Shown here in pieces: positions 35,567 through 44,485 of a stretch of DNA of 64,000 nt. This stretch comes from Acidobacteriota bacterium (GTDB lineage: Bacteria; Acidobacteriota; Terriglobia; Terriglobales; Acidobacteriaceae), in NCBI GenBank assembly GCA_003225055.1, contig QIAU01000145.1, forward strand, positions 1 to 64,000, read 5' to 3'. The stretch's first letter is position 1, and every line of letters begins with the position of its first letter. The notes beneath the pieces are model-generated. The model saw only the letters and a program-made list of their open reading frames with translations. It made no database searches and was not told where the DNA came from. Both the position numbers and the translations under genes were made by a program.

Positions 35567-36685
35567 CTACGCCTCAAATGCGGTTCTCAGGAACGATGCG
35601 ATCTGCCAGCCGTCCACGTATTTATAGGGTGTTTCTCCGGTGGTGTAGTGGCCACAAGGCAGAGCCACCACCCTGTGATCGAGCCCGTGTCGCTCGAATT
35701 CGGCGACCACCTCCCGTGAGAATTGCGGCAGGAACGTCAGATCATAACTTGCGTACACGATGAGCGATTTTTTGGGGAAGCGGGAAAACTGTTTGAAATA
35801 GGACATCGGGCTGATGGCTGACCACAAATGCCGCAAGCGCTGCGCATCAACTTGAGCTTCGAGTCCGGCACGGATGTGGCGCGTTGACTGTCCGTGCCAG
35901 ACTACATCGGCGAAGTACGTGGACACATGGTTGAAGGCTGCTACCCGAATACGGGGATCATGGGCGGCGGCAAGAAATGCGTAGCACGAGCCTAAACTGG
36001 TGCCCACAATGCCCAGGCGGTCATAGCCCTGCTGCTGCAGCCAATCGAGACAGCAACGAGCGTCCACCACACCCTGGCGGGCCGCGTCGAGAGTTCGTCC
36101 GATGTTGGCCGAGACAGCATAATCAGCTCGCCGAATTTCCGCCGGCATGCGGATATCGTGATACGGCATGCTCAGACGCAAAACGGCAATACCCAGCAGA
36201 TTCAGAACACGGCACAGGCTGGTATAGGCGATAGCGTCGGAATTCCAGTGCGGTAAGAGCACCAGCGCACGCCGCCCGCGCGCCGGGAACCAGCGCGCAT
36301 TGGCCAGATTGTTTTCTTGAAATGGAGTCTTGACCGGCGAAGTAAATCGTAAGAACTTCGAGTAAGTCCCTTTCACCTTTGCTTCCAGTCCAGGATCGGG
36401 CATTTCGCGAGTGCTGAACACCTCGACCTCGCGCTTCTCCAGGCGAAAGTCGGTCGGAGTGCGGTAAGAGTAAAACTCGTCGCTATCAGAAAGGATGCGC
36501 CGGTTGTAGTCGCACAGAAACTCTTCTGGATCGGCAGGTATTTGCCCGGCTGGCAAGCCATTCCGGCAGGGCCAGTTCTCGGCCCACTCCAAACCCCAGT
36601 CCAGCGGACGGACTACGCGGTTGTTGTCCACCGACGTAAGCCGGGTCTCCCAAGCGTACATCCACTGCTGATAGCGTTCGTGCAT
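35567..36685 (-). CDS. Alpha/beta hydrolase, unknown substrate
   Basis: About 372 aa from ATG 36685 (MHERYQQWMYAWETRLTSVD); the longer frame to 36766 overlaps hom. The nucleophile elbow is GIVGTSLGSCYAFLAA with the Ser between Thr and Leu. The probable catalytic acid lies in YASYDLTFLP and the His in ALPCGHYTTGE. A dienelactone-hydrolase-like fold is likely. It lies between hom and rpiB with no clear metabolic link. Confidence 0.75.
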   Translation of the reverse strand: MHERYQQWMYAWETRLTSVDNNRVVRPLDWGLEWAENWPCRNGLPAGQIPADPEEFLCDYNRRILSDSDEFYSYRTPTDFRLEKREVEVFSTREMPDPGLEAKVKGTYSKFLRFTSPVKTPFQENNLANARWFPARGRRALVLLPHWNSDAIAYTSLCRVLNLLGIAVLRLSMPYHDIRMPAEIRRADYAVSANIGRTLDAARQGVVDARCCLDWLQQQGYDRLGIVGTSLGSCYAFLAAAHDPRIRVAAFNHVSTYFADVVWHGQSTRHIRAGLEAQVDAQRLRHLWSAISPMSYFKQFSRFPKKSLIVYASYDLTFLPQFSREVVAEFERHGLDHRVVALPCGHYTTGETPYKYVDGWQIASFLRTAFEA

Positions 36686-36755
36686 GTTTTTTTGAGGATA
36701 ACAAATGGAAGCCAGAAGGGTCAGCGGGAGCGCAGCCAGCGTCGAAATTGGCGGG

Positions 36756-38024
36756 TCAAGCGGCAATCTTCAGGGATGTAACGTTCCCCTTCAGCACGCC
36801 AGAATCGGAAATGCACCGCAAGGCGTCCCGCACCGCGCCTTCGCTGGAAAGGAGAGTGAGAATCGTGACCCGGTTATTCATTGCCGGATTTTTTGCCCAG
36901 CTCGCAGCGGCCCGGGCTACCCCGACGTGGTGCTTCTCCAGAATCGCGCTGATGGAACCGATCGCGCTGGGCTCCTCCACCGGGAAGCGGAGATAATGCT
37001 GGCATTCTGTGTTCCGTTTGGACGTCTCGAGTGCGCGGCCGGAGATGCGTGGGAAGGCTCTTCGGCGGCTCGCGATTTCTACGATGTCGGATAGAACCGC
37101 ACTGGCGCTGGGCAAGGAACCCGCGCCTTTGCCGTGGAAAAAGATCTCGCCCACAGCATCGCCTTTGACCAGAACCGCATTATTTTCGTCGCGAACCGAA
37201 GCAAGCGGGTGGTTGTTGGGAAGAAGTACGGGGTGGACACGCAGAGAAACGGCTTGCGTATCGGACTGCGCGTGAGCGACCTGTTTGATCGTGTAGCCCC
37301 ACTTGCGTGCGGCTTCTACATCCTCAGCGGTGATGTTGCGAATGCCTTCCACCTCGACCGAGTCGGGCGGCAGGGCGCCGCCGAAGGCAAGCTCGGAGAG
37401 GATTTTAAGTTTCTGGGCAGCATCGTAGCCGTCAACATCCAACGTGGGATCGGCTTCGGCGAAGCCCTCGGCTTGCGCTTTCTTCAGAGCTTCTTCAAGG
37501 CTCACCCCGGCTTCGCTCATGCGTGTGAGAATGTAGTTGCAGGTGCCGTTCAGAATTCCGGTGATGCTTTCGATGTGGTTGCCAACCAGGCCGCCCTCGA
37601 GGGCACGGACAATCGGGATGCCCCCGCACACGCTGGCTTCGAAACCAAACTGCACACGCTGCTCGGCAGCAGCTCTGAGTAGGGCCATGCCATCAGCCGC
37701 GAGCAGTGCCTTGTTTGCCGTGACAACATGTTTGCGATTGGATAGCGCATGCCGGATAAAAGTTCGGGCTGGTTCCAGACCTCCAACTAACTCGACCACC
37801 ATATCGCATCCGTTGTTGATCACCTTTTCGGGGTGGGTGGTCAGGAGGTCGTAATCAACTCCGGGACGCTTCTTGCCCGGATCGCGCACGAGAATTTGCG
37901 TGAAGCGCAGGTCAATGCCGGCGCGCTCGCGGATCAACGCGCGATTGCGCGCAACGAGTTCGACCAGACCCTGGCCGACCGTCCCGCAACCGAGCAGACC
38001 GAGTTTGTAGTGCCGAACAGACAT
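36756..38024 (-). CDS. hom: Homoserine dehydrogenase with ACT domain
   Basis: 422 aa. Reduces aspartate semialdehyde to homoserine, the branch point to threonine and methionine. NAD(P) motif GLLGCGTVGQGLVELV; catalytic domain with HVVTANKALLAADG, GGIPIVRALEGGLVGN, ILNGTCNYILTRM and AEADPTLDVDGYDAAQKLKI. The C-terminal ACT domain (YLRFPVEEPSAIGSISAILE) allows allosteric control, often by threonine. It follows the sulfur carrier gene by 29 bp in the operon thrC-carrier-hom. Confidence 0.96.
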   Translation of the reverse strand: MSVRHYKLGLLGCGTVGQGLVELVARNRALIRERAGIDLRFTQILVRDPGKKRPGVDYDLLTTHPEKVINNGCDMVVELVGGLEPARTFIRHALSNRKHVVTANKALLAADGMALLRAAAEQRVQFGFEASVCGGIPIVRALEGGLVGNHIESITGILNGTCNYILTRMSEAGVSLEEALKKAQAEGFAEADPTLDVDGYDAAQKLKILSELAFGGALPPDSVEVEGIRNITAEDVEAARKWGYTIKQVAHAQSDTQAVSLRVHPVLLPNNHPLASVRDENNAVLVKGDAVGEIFFHGKGAGSLPSASAVLSDIVEIASRRRAFPRISGRALETSKRNTECQHYLRFPVEEPSAIGSISAILEKHHVGVARAAASWAKNPAMNNRVTILTLLSSEGAVRDALRCISDSGVLKGNVTSLKIAA

Positions 38025-38053
38025 ATCTTTTCTGCTAGAACGGGGCTCGCCCC

Positions 38054-38335
38054 CTAGTTACAGCCGCCTGCGATCGACGGCACCAACAGCACCTCATCTC
38101 CATCCTGGAATGCGTAGCTCGGGCCACCCAGGAATCGGATGTCTTCCTCGTTCACATAAATATTCAGGAAGCGGCGCACCTGGCCGGTCTCGTCGCGCAA
38201 GTGCGGTTTAAGGTCGGGAAATTTTTCGTCCAAGGCGGAGAACAGTTCTCCGAGATTGGATGCGCTACATTCCACCTGTCCGACTCCGGCGGTATGACGC
38301 CGCAATGCACTGGGGATTTGTACTCTGATGCTCAT
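38054..38335 (-). CDS. ThiS/MoaD-family sulfur carrier ending GGCN
   Basis: 93 aa beta-grasp protein (MSIRVQIPSALRRHTAGVGQ ... FLNIYVNEEDIRFLGG ... DGDEVLLVPSIAGGCN). Sulfur carriers need a free C-terminal Gly-Gly for thiocarboxylation. Here two residues follow (Gly90-Gly91-Cys92-Asn93). This matches QbsE and HcyS, where a JAMM-type protease first trims the tail. It overlaps thrC by 4 bp and precedes hom by 29 bp. The whole operon is under a SAM riboswitch, so a role in homocysteine or methionine synthesis is a strong inference. The protease is not in this window. Confidence 0.85.
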   Translation of the reverse strand: MSIRVQIPSALRRHTAGVGQVECSASNLGELFSALDEKFPDLKPHLRDETGQVRRFLNIYVNEEDIRFLGGPSYAFQDGDEVLLVPSIAGGCN

Positions 38336-39594
38336 GCGGATGCCTCCACGGGCGCTGGAACTTCCAGCGCGTTCTGCAAAAAGGTTTCAAAAGCGGTGAT
38401 CTTGGGCGCGATCGGTTCTTCCGCTTCGTAGTGGCCAACCAGCGCGTCGGTCGTCTTCAGCCCGTTGCCGGTGATGCACAAGACGGTAGTCTCGTCGGGC
38501 GCAATGCGGCCTTGCTGGTAGAGTTTGCGAGCCGTGCCGACCGTGACTCCGCCCGCGGTTTCGGTGAAGATGCCTTCCCTTTCCGCAAGCAGCTGGATGG
38601 ATTCGACGATCTCGGGATCGGAGACATCTTCGGACCAGCCTCCGCTGCCGGTGATCGCCCGAATCGCATAGTGCCCGTCGGCGGGATTGCCGATAGCAAG
38701 CGAGCGGGCAATTGTCGAGGGTCTCTGCGGCAGAATTTCTTCCTGGGCTCCCTTCACTGCCGTCGAGATTGGCGAACATCCTGTCGCCTGAGCCCCGAAG
38801 AACCTAACCTGCTTCTTCTCGACCAGGCCAAGCGTGATCAGCTCGTCAAAAGCTTTCTTGATCTTTGTGATTAGCGAGCCGCCGGCCATGGGTACTACTA
38901 CGTTATCCGGCAAACGCCAGCCAAGTTGTTCGGCGATTTCAAAGCCTACTGTTTTTGAGCCCTCGGCGTAATACGGACGCAGGTTGACGTTCACAAAGCC
39001 CCAGCGATGCTCGTCGGCGATCTGCGAGCAGAGGCGATTGACTTGATCGTAACTGCCGGCGATGCGCACCAGCTGAGCTCCGTAGACCTGGGTGCCGAGC
39101 ACCTTGGCCGGCTCAAGATCGGCAGGAACAAAGATCCAGGCCTTGAACCCTTCTCGCGCAGCCTGAGCGGCCACGGCATTGGCCAGATTGCCGGTCGAGG
39201 AGCAGGCGACCGTATCGAATCCAAAGCTGCGGGCCTGGGCAAGCGCGACCGCGACTACCCGGTCCTTGAAGCTCAAAGTCGGCAGGCAGACCGCGTCGTT
39301 CTTGATCGAGAGCCGCTTTGCGCCCAGTTCTTTCGCCAGATGCGGCGCGCTGATCAGCGGCGTAAATCCGGTCGGCAATGACGGGTGGAAATCCTTTGGC
39401 AGCGGTAGCAGTTCGGCATAGCGCCACATGTTGGGCGGGCGCCGGGCAATCTGCTCGCGCGAAATTCTGGCGCGCAGGCCGTCGTAGTCATAGGTAACTT
39501 CGAGTGGAGAGAAGCAGCCTTCGCAGATCGAGCGCGGCTGGTTACCCCACAATTTGCCGCACTCGCGGCAGCGCAGTTCGTAGGAGGTGCTCAT
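38332..39594 (-). CDS. thrC: Threonine synthase
   Basis: 420 aa PLP enzyme converting O-phosphohomoserine to threonine. A small N-terminal zinc ribbon (Cys9, Cys12, Cys24, Cys27) precedes the fold, as in several thrC of this class. The PLP lysine is in LPTLSFKDRVV; the phosphate-binding loop is ACSSTGNLANAVAA, and VVPMAGGSLITKIKKAFD follows. First gene of the operon, with ATGA overlap to the carrier gene. Its leader holds a SAM-I riboswitch, unusual for a threonine gene unless the operon also makes methionine. Confidence 0.95.
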   Translation of the reverse strand: MSTSYELRCRECGKLWGNQPRSICEGCFSPLEVTYDYDGLRARISREQIARRPPNMWRYAELLPLPKDFHPSLPTGFTPLISAPHLAKELGAKRLSIKNDAVCLPTLSFKDRVVAVALAQARSFGFDTVACSSTGNLANAVAAQAAREGFKAWIFVPADLEPAKVLGTQVYGAQLVRIAGSYDQVNRLCSQIADEHRWGFVNVNLRPYYAEGSKTVGFEIAEQLGWRLPDNVVVPMAGGSLITKIKKAFDELITLGLVEKKQVRFFGAQATGCSPISTAVKGAQEEILPQRPSTIARSLAIGNPADGHYAIRAITGSGGWSEDVSDPEIVESIQLLAEREGIFTETAGGVTVGTARKLYQQGRIAPDETTVLCITGNGLKTTDALVGHYEAEEPIAPKITAFETFLQNALEVPAPVEASA

Positions 39595-39641
39595 CAGCTA
39601 CTCTTTCGCGAGTAACTGAGGACGAGCCCGGAAAAGAGAGT

Positions 39642-39684
39642 CCTTAAAAAGGGAAACCTCTTTTCCCGGAATAAGGAAAAGAGG
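39642..39684 (-). terminator. Intrinsic terminator in the thrC leader
   Basis: On the minus strand, arms CCTCTTTTCC and GGAAAAGAGG form a 10-bp stem with a 7-8 nt loop (39657-39684), followed after six bases by a run of five Us. It lies 30 bp downstream of the SAM aptamer and about 50 bp before the thrC ATG, in the position expected of a riboswitch expression platform. Confidence 0.8.
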
Positions 39685-39713
39685 CTGCGAAGTGCTTACG
39701 GCTTGCACCCCGA

Positions 39714-39827
39714 ATCTCATGTTCCCCGCTACCGGGCGAGAGTTGACACCGGACGACCGGGATATATGATCCCGATCCGGTTGTCGTGGCTTCGCAGGGC
39801 TCGTCCCTCAGCCACTCTTCATGAAAT
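39714..39827 (-). promoter_or_regulatory. SAM-I (S-box) riboswitch
   Basis: On the minus strand the P1 strands ATTTCATG (39827-39820) and CATGAGAT (39721-39714) pair over 8 bp, with one G-U. Between them lie the S-box core blocks AGAGTGGCTGAGGGACGAG, GCCCTGCGAAGCCACG, CAACC, the P3 hairpin around ATCGGGATCATATATCCCGG, and GGTGTCAACTC. The order, spacing and 114-nt length fit the SAM-I aptamer. SAM binding would favour the downstream terminator and switch off thrC-carrier-hom. Confidence 0.88.
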
Positions 39828-39830
39828 CCA

Positions 39831-40721
39831 GGTCTGCTCAAAACGAGCAAACTTGTGATGATGATGGTACCTAGGAGGTGGGTATGATGTCAACAACGGA
39901 AAATCTGATCTGCGGAGAATCTGATCTGTCTGATCTGTACGGAATCTGTACCGGGCGTAGCGAAGTTTTCAATTCGTCGTATCCAACTTCAGACCACGCC
40001 GCGAGCACTGCTCTAGCTACCAGCTTCATGTCAGCAGTCGTGAGGGCCAGAGAATCTAGGCCATCAAAATTCTCGTCTACCTTTGCCCCTCCGATCTTGC
40101 CGGACATGGTCCGCACCTTGCCCCACCATTCTTTGACGCCATCCTCTTCAACGACTGCGTAACAGCACCGGAGACATCCGCCGACTGCCTTGTCTGTCTG
40201 CCACAAAGGTGCAGTCCGTGTTTTTCATCCAGTGCCCATTTGCCCAGACATCAGCAAATCCTTCACCGTGGTACATGTATCGTCAAGATGATGTCACCTG
40301 CACGCAGTGACAGCTCAGGGATCCCTTTCAGAACTCGAATTACGCCGTTTTTTTGTTGTGTGCACTCCCCTCAAGCCTGCAACTTTCTGTCCCTTCAGCA
40401 TCCTCCTGATCGCGGTGCGATTTGATTCCCAGGAGTTGAAGAGGACCGTATCGGCGATGACTTTCCACTCTCCGACGTACACCCTTCGAATGGACAGGCA
40501 TTCTTCTCTATCGCGGGCACATCAGGCCGATTCAATGACCGCGATGCTCTTGTTGTATTGCTTTACGTAAACGCAGCTTGACTGACCAGGAGCAGAAAAA
40601 TCAAAGCCAGGTCGCGCATGTAGGCAATGCTACCTCTGTCCGAACAGCCGGAGTCCGCATAAGAAACAGGCGGCAAAACCGAACTAATCCGGATTGCAGG
40701 ATCCGGTTGGTCGGCCCTTTC
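39831..40721. other. Long gene-free region between thrC leader and ddl
   Basis: Nearly 900 bp without a supported gene. A 111-codon frame on the minus strand (39871-40206) has no family features and mixed composition. ATCTGATCTG words repeat at 39903-39945. Some minus-strand text around 40420-40500 looks protein-like in one frame (EWKVIADTVLFNSWESNR) but is broken by stops, so a relic is possible. Confidence 0.5.
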
Positions 40722-41912
40722 CTAGCGCCCGTACTGGTTCCTCCTTTTCTCTTCATGGCGGTCGAGGCCCAGCTGGACCAGGCGGTCAATCAGGTCGGAA
40801 TAGGAGAGGCCGGTCGCCCCCCACAGCTTGGGATACATGCTGATCGCCGTGAAGCCCGGCATGGTGTTGATCTCGTTGACGTAGATCTTGCGGGTCTTAG
40901 GATCCATCAGGAAATCCACTCGCGCCAGCCCGGAGCAGTCCACGGCCTGAAAAGCGGCAATCGCCAGTTCTCGCACCTTCTTGGTTTCTGACTTGGTCAG
41001 CTTGGCAGGGATGATCAACTGCGAGCCTTCGTCCAGGTATTTGGCGGTGTAATCGTAGAACTCTTTACCAGGAACAATTTCTCCCGGTACCGACGCTTCC
41101 GGCTTGTCATTGCCCAGCACCGAGCACTCAATTTCGCGGGCTTTCTGCTTCTTGCCGCCCACCCCCTGCTCAACGATGATCTTGCGGTCGAATTTCGCCG
41201 CTTCCTGAACGCAGGGTCCCAGCTCGCTGCGATTGTGCGCCTTGGTGATGCCTACCGAGGAGCCCAGGTTTGCGGGCTTCACAAATACCGGATAGGTCAG
41301 CTTGCTTTCCACCAGCTTCTGGATTCCCTTGGTATCGGCCTCCCATGCGGCGCGTAAAAACGTAACGTGCTTCACGATCGGCAGCCCGGCGGCGCGAAAC
41401 AGCGACTTCATGATGTCTTTGTCCATGCCGGCAGCCGAGCCGAGTACGCCGGCTCCTACGTACGGGATGTCCGCGAGTTCGAGCAGGCCCTGGATTGTGC
41501 CGTCCTCTCCAAAGGTGCCGTGCAGGACCGGAAATATGATGTCCACGTTGATGGCACGGTCTGTCGCGCGACGGGCGAGCGCCGGACCTTCGAAGGGTAC
41601 AAGTCCGCCTCCTTGCCGATGTATGGGTTCGGGCGGGACGACCACCGCCTCCCCCTTAGCCAACAGCGCGGCGCCAGGCGTCGCGTCGGGATCGCCGGCC
41701 CTGAGATGGCGCGCATCGTCGGCGGGCTTGCCGTGCAACAGGCGCTCGGCGGCGCCGGCGGTCAGCCAGCGGCCTTGCTTGGTGATGCCGATCGGCACCA
41801 CGTCGTATTTGTTCTTGTCGATTGCGTTGAGAACGGAGGCGGCTGACAGGAGCGAGACTTCGTGCTCGCCACTTCGGCCGCCGAACAGGACACCGACCCG
41901 CAACTTACTCAT
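40722..41912 (-). CDS. ddl: D-alanine-D-alanine ligase
   Basis: 396 aa ATP-grasp enzyme joining two D-alanines for peptidoglycan. N-terminal [38 protein letters not shown]; the ATP-grasp core [15 protein letters not shown]; and C-terminal [20 protein letters not shown] with [15 protein letters not shown]. Length and motifs fit the DdlA/B group, with an insertion ([15 protein letters not shown]) typical of the longer DdlA type. Single gene. Confidence 0.95.
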   Translation of the reverse strand: MSKLRVGVLFGGRSGEHEVSLLSAASVLNAIDKNKYDVVPIGITKQGRWLTAGAAERLLHGKPADDARHLRAGDPDATPGAALLAKGEAVVVPPEPIHRQGGGLVPFEGPALARRATDRAINVDIIFPVLHGTFGEDGTIQGLLELADIPYVGAGVLGSAAGMDKDIMKSLFRAAGLPIVKHVTFLRAAWEADTKGIQKLVESKLTYPVFVKPANLGSSVGITKAHNRSELGPCVQEAAKFDRKIIVEQGVGGKKQKAREIECSVLGNDKPEASVPGEIVPGKEFYDYTAKYLDEGSQLIIPAKLTKSETKKVRELAIAAFQAVDCSGLARVDFLMDPKTRKIYVNEINTMPGFTAISMYPKLWGATGLSYSDLIDRLVQLGLDRHEEKRRNQYGR

Positions 41913-42127
41913 GACTCTCAGTGTGGACGGGCAGGGAGATTACGTCAATCGCCGCTCTGGTTCCGAAGGAACATCGTCCGAGCGGTTGTGCTTCCATCAT
42001 CACCCGAAACTCTGGCAGCCTGTACCGGAGAATTCATGTGTTCTGGCACGCTCGTGCCATTCCCAACCGGATGTTGCCAGCGTAGTTTTGCCCCCATAAA
42101 TCAGCGCCACACACGTCTAGGTGCCTT

Positions 42128-42316
42128 ATGAAGGACCAGGAACGCTTTTCGCAGGTTTTTGCGGATATTTGGGAGTACTCACCTTTTCGTCCCAGTTCAC
42201 GGGTCGCGGAATTCCTTAAGAATTTCGTCGTTTCCGGACGCTTCGACGCGGAGCGCTTTTGGGAGTTTGTGACTGTGCAGGAACCGCTCAGGCGGGAGCG
42301 ACTTTCGTCCAGATAA
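42128..42316 (+). CDS. Small unknown protein
   Basis: 62 aa (MKDQERFSQVFADIWEYSPF ... RVAEFLKNFVVSGRFDAERF WEF). Amphipathic helix-rich. The ribosome site is weak. A terminator-like hairpin follows at 42438. No family recognised; coding status is moderately likely. Confidence 0.45.
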   Translation: MKDQERFSQVFADIWEYSPFRPSSRVAEFLKNFVVSGRFDAERFWEFVTVQEPLRRERLSSR

Positions 42317-42437
42317 GGCGGGCGAAAACTGAGAACCCCCGCCCGGGCTTGACAAGAGCAATTGCGCTCCAGAGGCCAGATCGAGGGCGCCCCTAACGAA
42401 TATTCAACGTGCAGAATTGGGTCACAAAAACAACAAT

Positions 42438-42465
42438 GCCGGGCTGGTTGGCCCGGCTTTTCTTG
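42438..42465 (+). terminator. Rho-independent terminator
   Basis: Perfect stem GCCGGGC / GCCCGGC with a 6-nt loop TGGTTG, directly followed by TTTTCTTG. It lies downstream of the small plus-strand gene at 42128-42316. Confidence 0.8.
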
Positions 42466-42516
42466 TTGCTACTGCTTTCGGGGTGCGACTTGGTTTGAGG
42501 ACCCCGGAAGATCTTG

Positions 42517-42747
42517 TTACATCACCAGCGCCAGATTCTCGAGCTCCTGTTGGAGGATCGGCATGGAGCAACCTGCGCTCTCTACCCGGAAGGCAGCGTC
42601 CAGGGCCGCCTGTGGCGACACCCCGTAGCCTCGACCCATCAGAAACACCTGCAACAGCTCAGCGGCCTCGCGGGAATCGATCATCCCACCTTGCAGGAGA
42701 TCATTCCGTAATGCCGTTAATTCGGTAGTGGAGAATCTCTCTTTCAT
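42517..42747 (-). CDS. Small unknown protein
   Basis: 76 aa from ATG 42747 with GGAGG 11 nt upstream; ATG 42756 and GTG 42759 are too close to that site. Sequence: KERFSTTELTALRNDLLQGG, then IDSREAAELLQVFLMGRGYG and SPQAALDAAFRVESAGCSMP. Helical, acidic-neutral, no named family recognised. The sound ribosome site and amino-acid pattern suggest a real gene. Confidence 0.6.
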   Translation of the reverse strand: MKERFSTTELTALRNDLLQGGMIDSREAAELLQVFLMGRGYGVSPQAALDAAFRVESAGCSMPILQQELENLALVM

Positions 42748-43032
42748 GGCCGTCATCACCTCCGACCTCTAGCCTTCCGTTGAGTATTAGACTCAGCAGG
42801 TGCCACGTTCGTTGCATGCAATTCAGTTGCCGCACCTACCATCTAATCCGCCAGCTTCTCGGAAACGCTTTCTATTGTTAGTAACCCCAATGTCTTTGGA
42901 GAGTTGCAGGCAACCTTTTTGTCAAAGGAGGTAGCAGCAAGGGCGCCGAGGTGTCTAACCGCTTGACACTTTATGTCAATTTAGGACGCGAAGACCGGTG
43001 CTGCGCCAAGGAATGGCGCTAAAAAAGCTGAC

Positions 43033-43197
43033 TTAGGTGGGGTCGGTGGTGGCTTCGTCGACCAGCATGACCGGAATATTGTCCTTGATGGGGTAGACTC
43101 GCCGACACTGGCCGCACTTCAGGCTCTCGCCCTTCACTATCAGCGGCTTTTTGCAGACTGGGCAGACCAGGATTTCCAGTAGTTCCTTGTCAATCAT
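43033..43197 (-). CDS. Trm112-family small zinc protein
   Basis: 54 aa from ATG 43197 ([19 protein letters not shown]); the frame runs back to 43239 without support. CxxC pairs in [10 protein letters not shown] and [20 protein letters not shown] bind one zinc, as in UPF0434/Trm112 proteins. In other organisms these activate methyltransferases or act in lipid A pathways. Here the partner is unknown. Confidence 0.85.
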   Translation of the reverse strand: MIDKELLEILVCPVCKKPLIVKGESLKCGQCRRVYPIKDNIPVMLVDEATTDPT

Positions 43198-43430
43198 CTC
43201 CGAGATTCTACGCCTAAAAACCTTAGCTGGGAAAAACACCGCTGCTCAAGGCCGGGGCGCGGGTGGAATTGGGAAAAATGTGCGCTGCGCAGGGTGCAAA
43301 TTCGTCAATTGGGGAATTGAGCCCCAGCGCTAGGTGCTTTTCTCATTTCGTGACGGGGTGTCTCAAGCAGTCTCAGCCCAGCTTGCGCTAAAATCGTCCA
43401 CTCGATTGTTCCTGGTTCCAACGAGGCCGG

Positions 43431-44372
43431 ATGCCCGCCATTATCCTGGACGGCAAGAAAATCGCTGCCGAAATCCGAGCGGAAGTTACGGTGGAAATCC
43501 AGGGGCTGCGCGCGGCAGGCGTACGGCCCGGCTTAGCCGTGGTGCTGGTGGGAAGCAACCCGGCCTCGGCGGTTTATGTTCGACAAAAAGTAAAGGCGTG
43601 TGAAGAGATCGGCATTCACAGCGAAACCCATGCGCCTCCCCAGGCAGTCTCGAATCGAGACTTGGTGGCTTTAATAAATCAGTTAAACCAGCGCGACGAG
43701 ATTGATGGAATTCTCGTGCAGCTGCCGTTGCCTTCTCAGGTGGACATGAAGCAGGTGCTGATTACCATTGATCCGGCGAAGGATGTAGACGGCTTTCATC
43801 CTATGAACGTGGGTTTCCTGTCGACGCAACTGCCGGGGCTGGTGCCCTGTACTCCCGCGGGGATCCTTGAGATTCTCAAGCGCAGCCGTATCCCGATTGC
43901 CGGACAGGAGGCGGTGGTGGTAGGACGCAGCCAAATCGTGGGAAAACCCACCGCGATGCTGTTGCTCAACAACAACGCGACCGTGACGGTCTGCCATTCC
44001 AAGACGCGCAATCTCGCTTCTATCTGTCGGCGGGCCGACATTCTGGTGGTCGCCGTCGGACGCGCCGGCATGATCACTCAGGAATACGTCAAACCCGGGG
44101 CGTCGGTCATTGATGTAGGGGCGAACCAGGTTACCGACCGCAGGGAATTCGACAAGTTCTTTCGAGGAAATAAGAAGCGGGAACACAGTTTCACCAAGAA
44201 CGGCAGCACGTTAATGGGGGATGTGCACCCTCGAGTGGTAGAAGTGGCCGGCGCTATTACTCCCGTGCCAGGAGGGGTCGGGCCCTTAACGATTGCCATG
44301 CTGATGGTCAACACCGTCAAGGCGGCGAACCTGCGGCGAGGGGCAGGAATTCAGGAGCTGTCCAAAGTTTGA
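43431..44372 (+). CDS. folD: Methylenetetrahydrofolate dehydrogenase/cyclohydrolase
   Basis: 313 aa bifunctional enzyme of the folate one-carbon cycle. The Lys in SAVYVRQKVKACEEIGI is catalytic; ILVQLPLPSQVD and DVDGFHPMNVG are the two FolD signatures; the NADP site is VVVGRSQIVGKPTAMLL and PVPGGVGPLTIAMLMVNT ends the domain. Followed by coaE with a 113-bp gap. Confidence 0.96.
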   Translation: MPAIILDGKKIAAEIRAEVTVEIQGLRAAGVRPGLAVVLVGSNPASAVYVRQKVKACEEIGIHSETHAPPQAVSNRDLVALINQLNQRDEIDGILVQLPLPSQVDMKQVLITIDPAKDVDGFHPMNVGFLSTQLPGLVPCTPAGILEILKRSRIPIAGQEAVVVGRSQIVGKPTAMLLLNNNATVTVCHSKTRNLASICRRADILVVAVGRAGMITQEYVKPGASVIDVGANQVTDRREFDKFFRGNKKREHSFTKNGSTLMGDVHPRVVEVAGAITPVPGGVGPLTIAMLMVNTVKAANLRRGAGIQELSKV

Positions 44373-44424
44373 TGTCCTCGCCGACGGCGCCGCGCAAGGA
44401 TTTTCAATCTATCGCAACTTGACC

Positions 44425-44460
44425 ATTCATTTGGCAATTGGAAATTGGCAATCGGGGAGC
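44425..44460 (+). repeat. AATTGG-type intergenic words
   Basis: TTGGCAATTGGAAATTGGCAAT between folD and coaE repeats one word; similar text lies at 17765 and 46318. Confidence 0.5.
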
Positions 44461-44485
44461 GGACAATCCAAGCTATGAGGAAGCC

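Noticed and set aside
39871-40206. 111-codon minus-strand frame
   Set aside because: No ribosome site, no family signature, and repeats inside; probably not coding.
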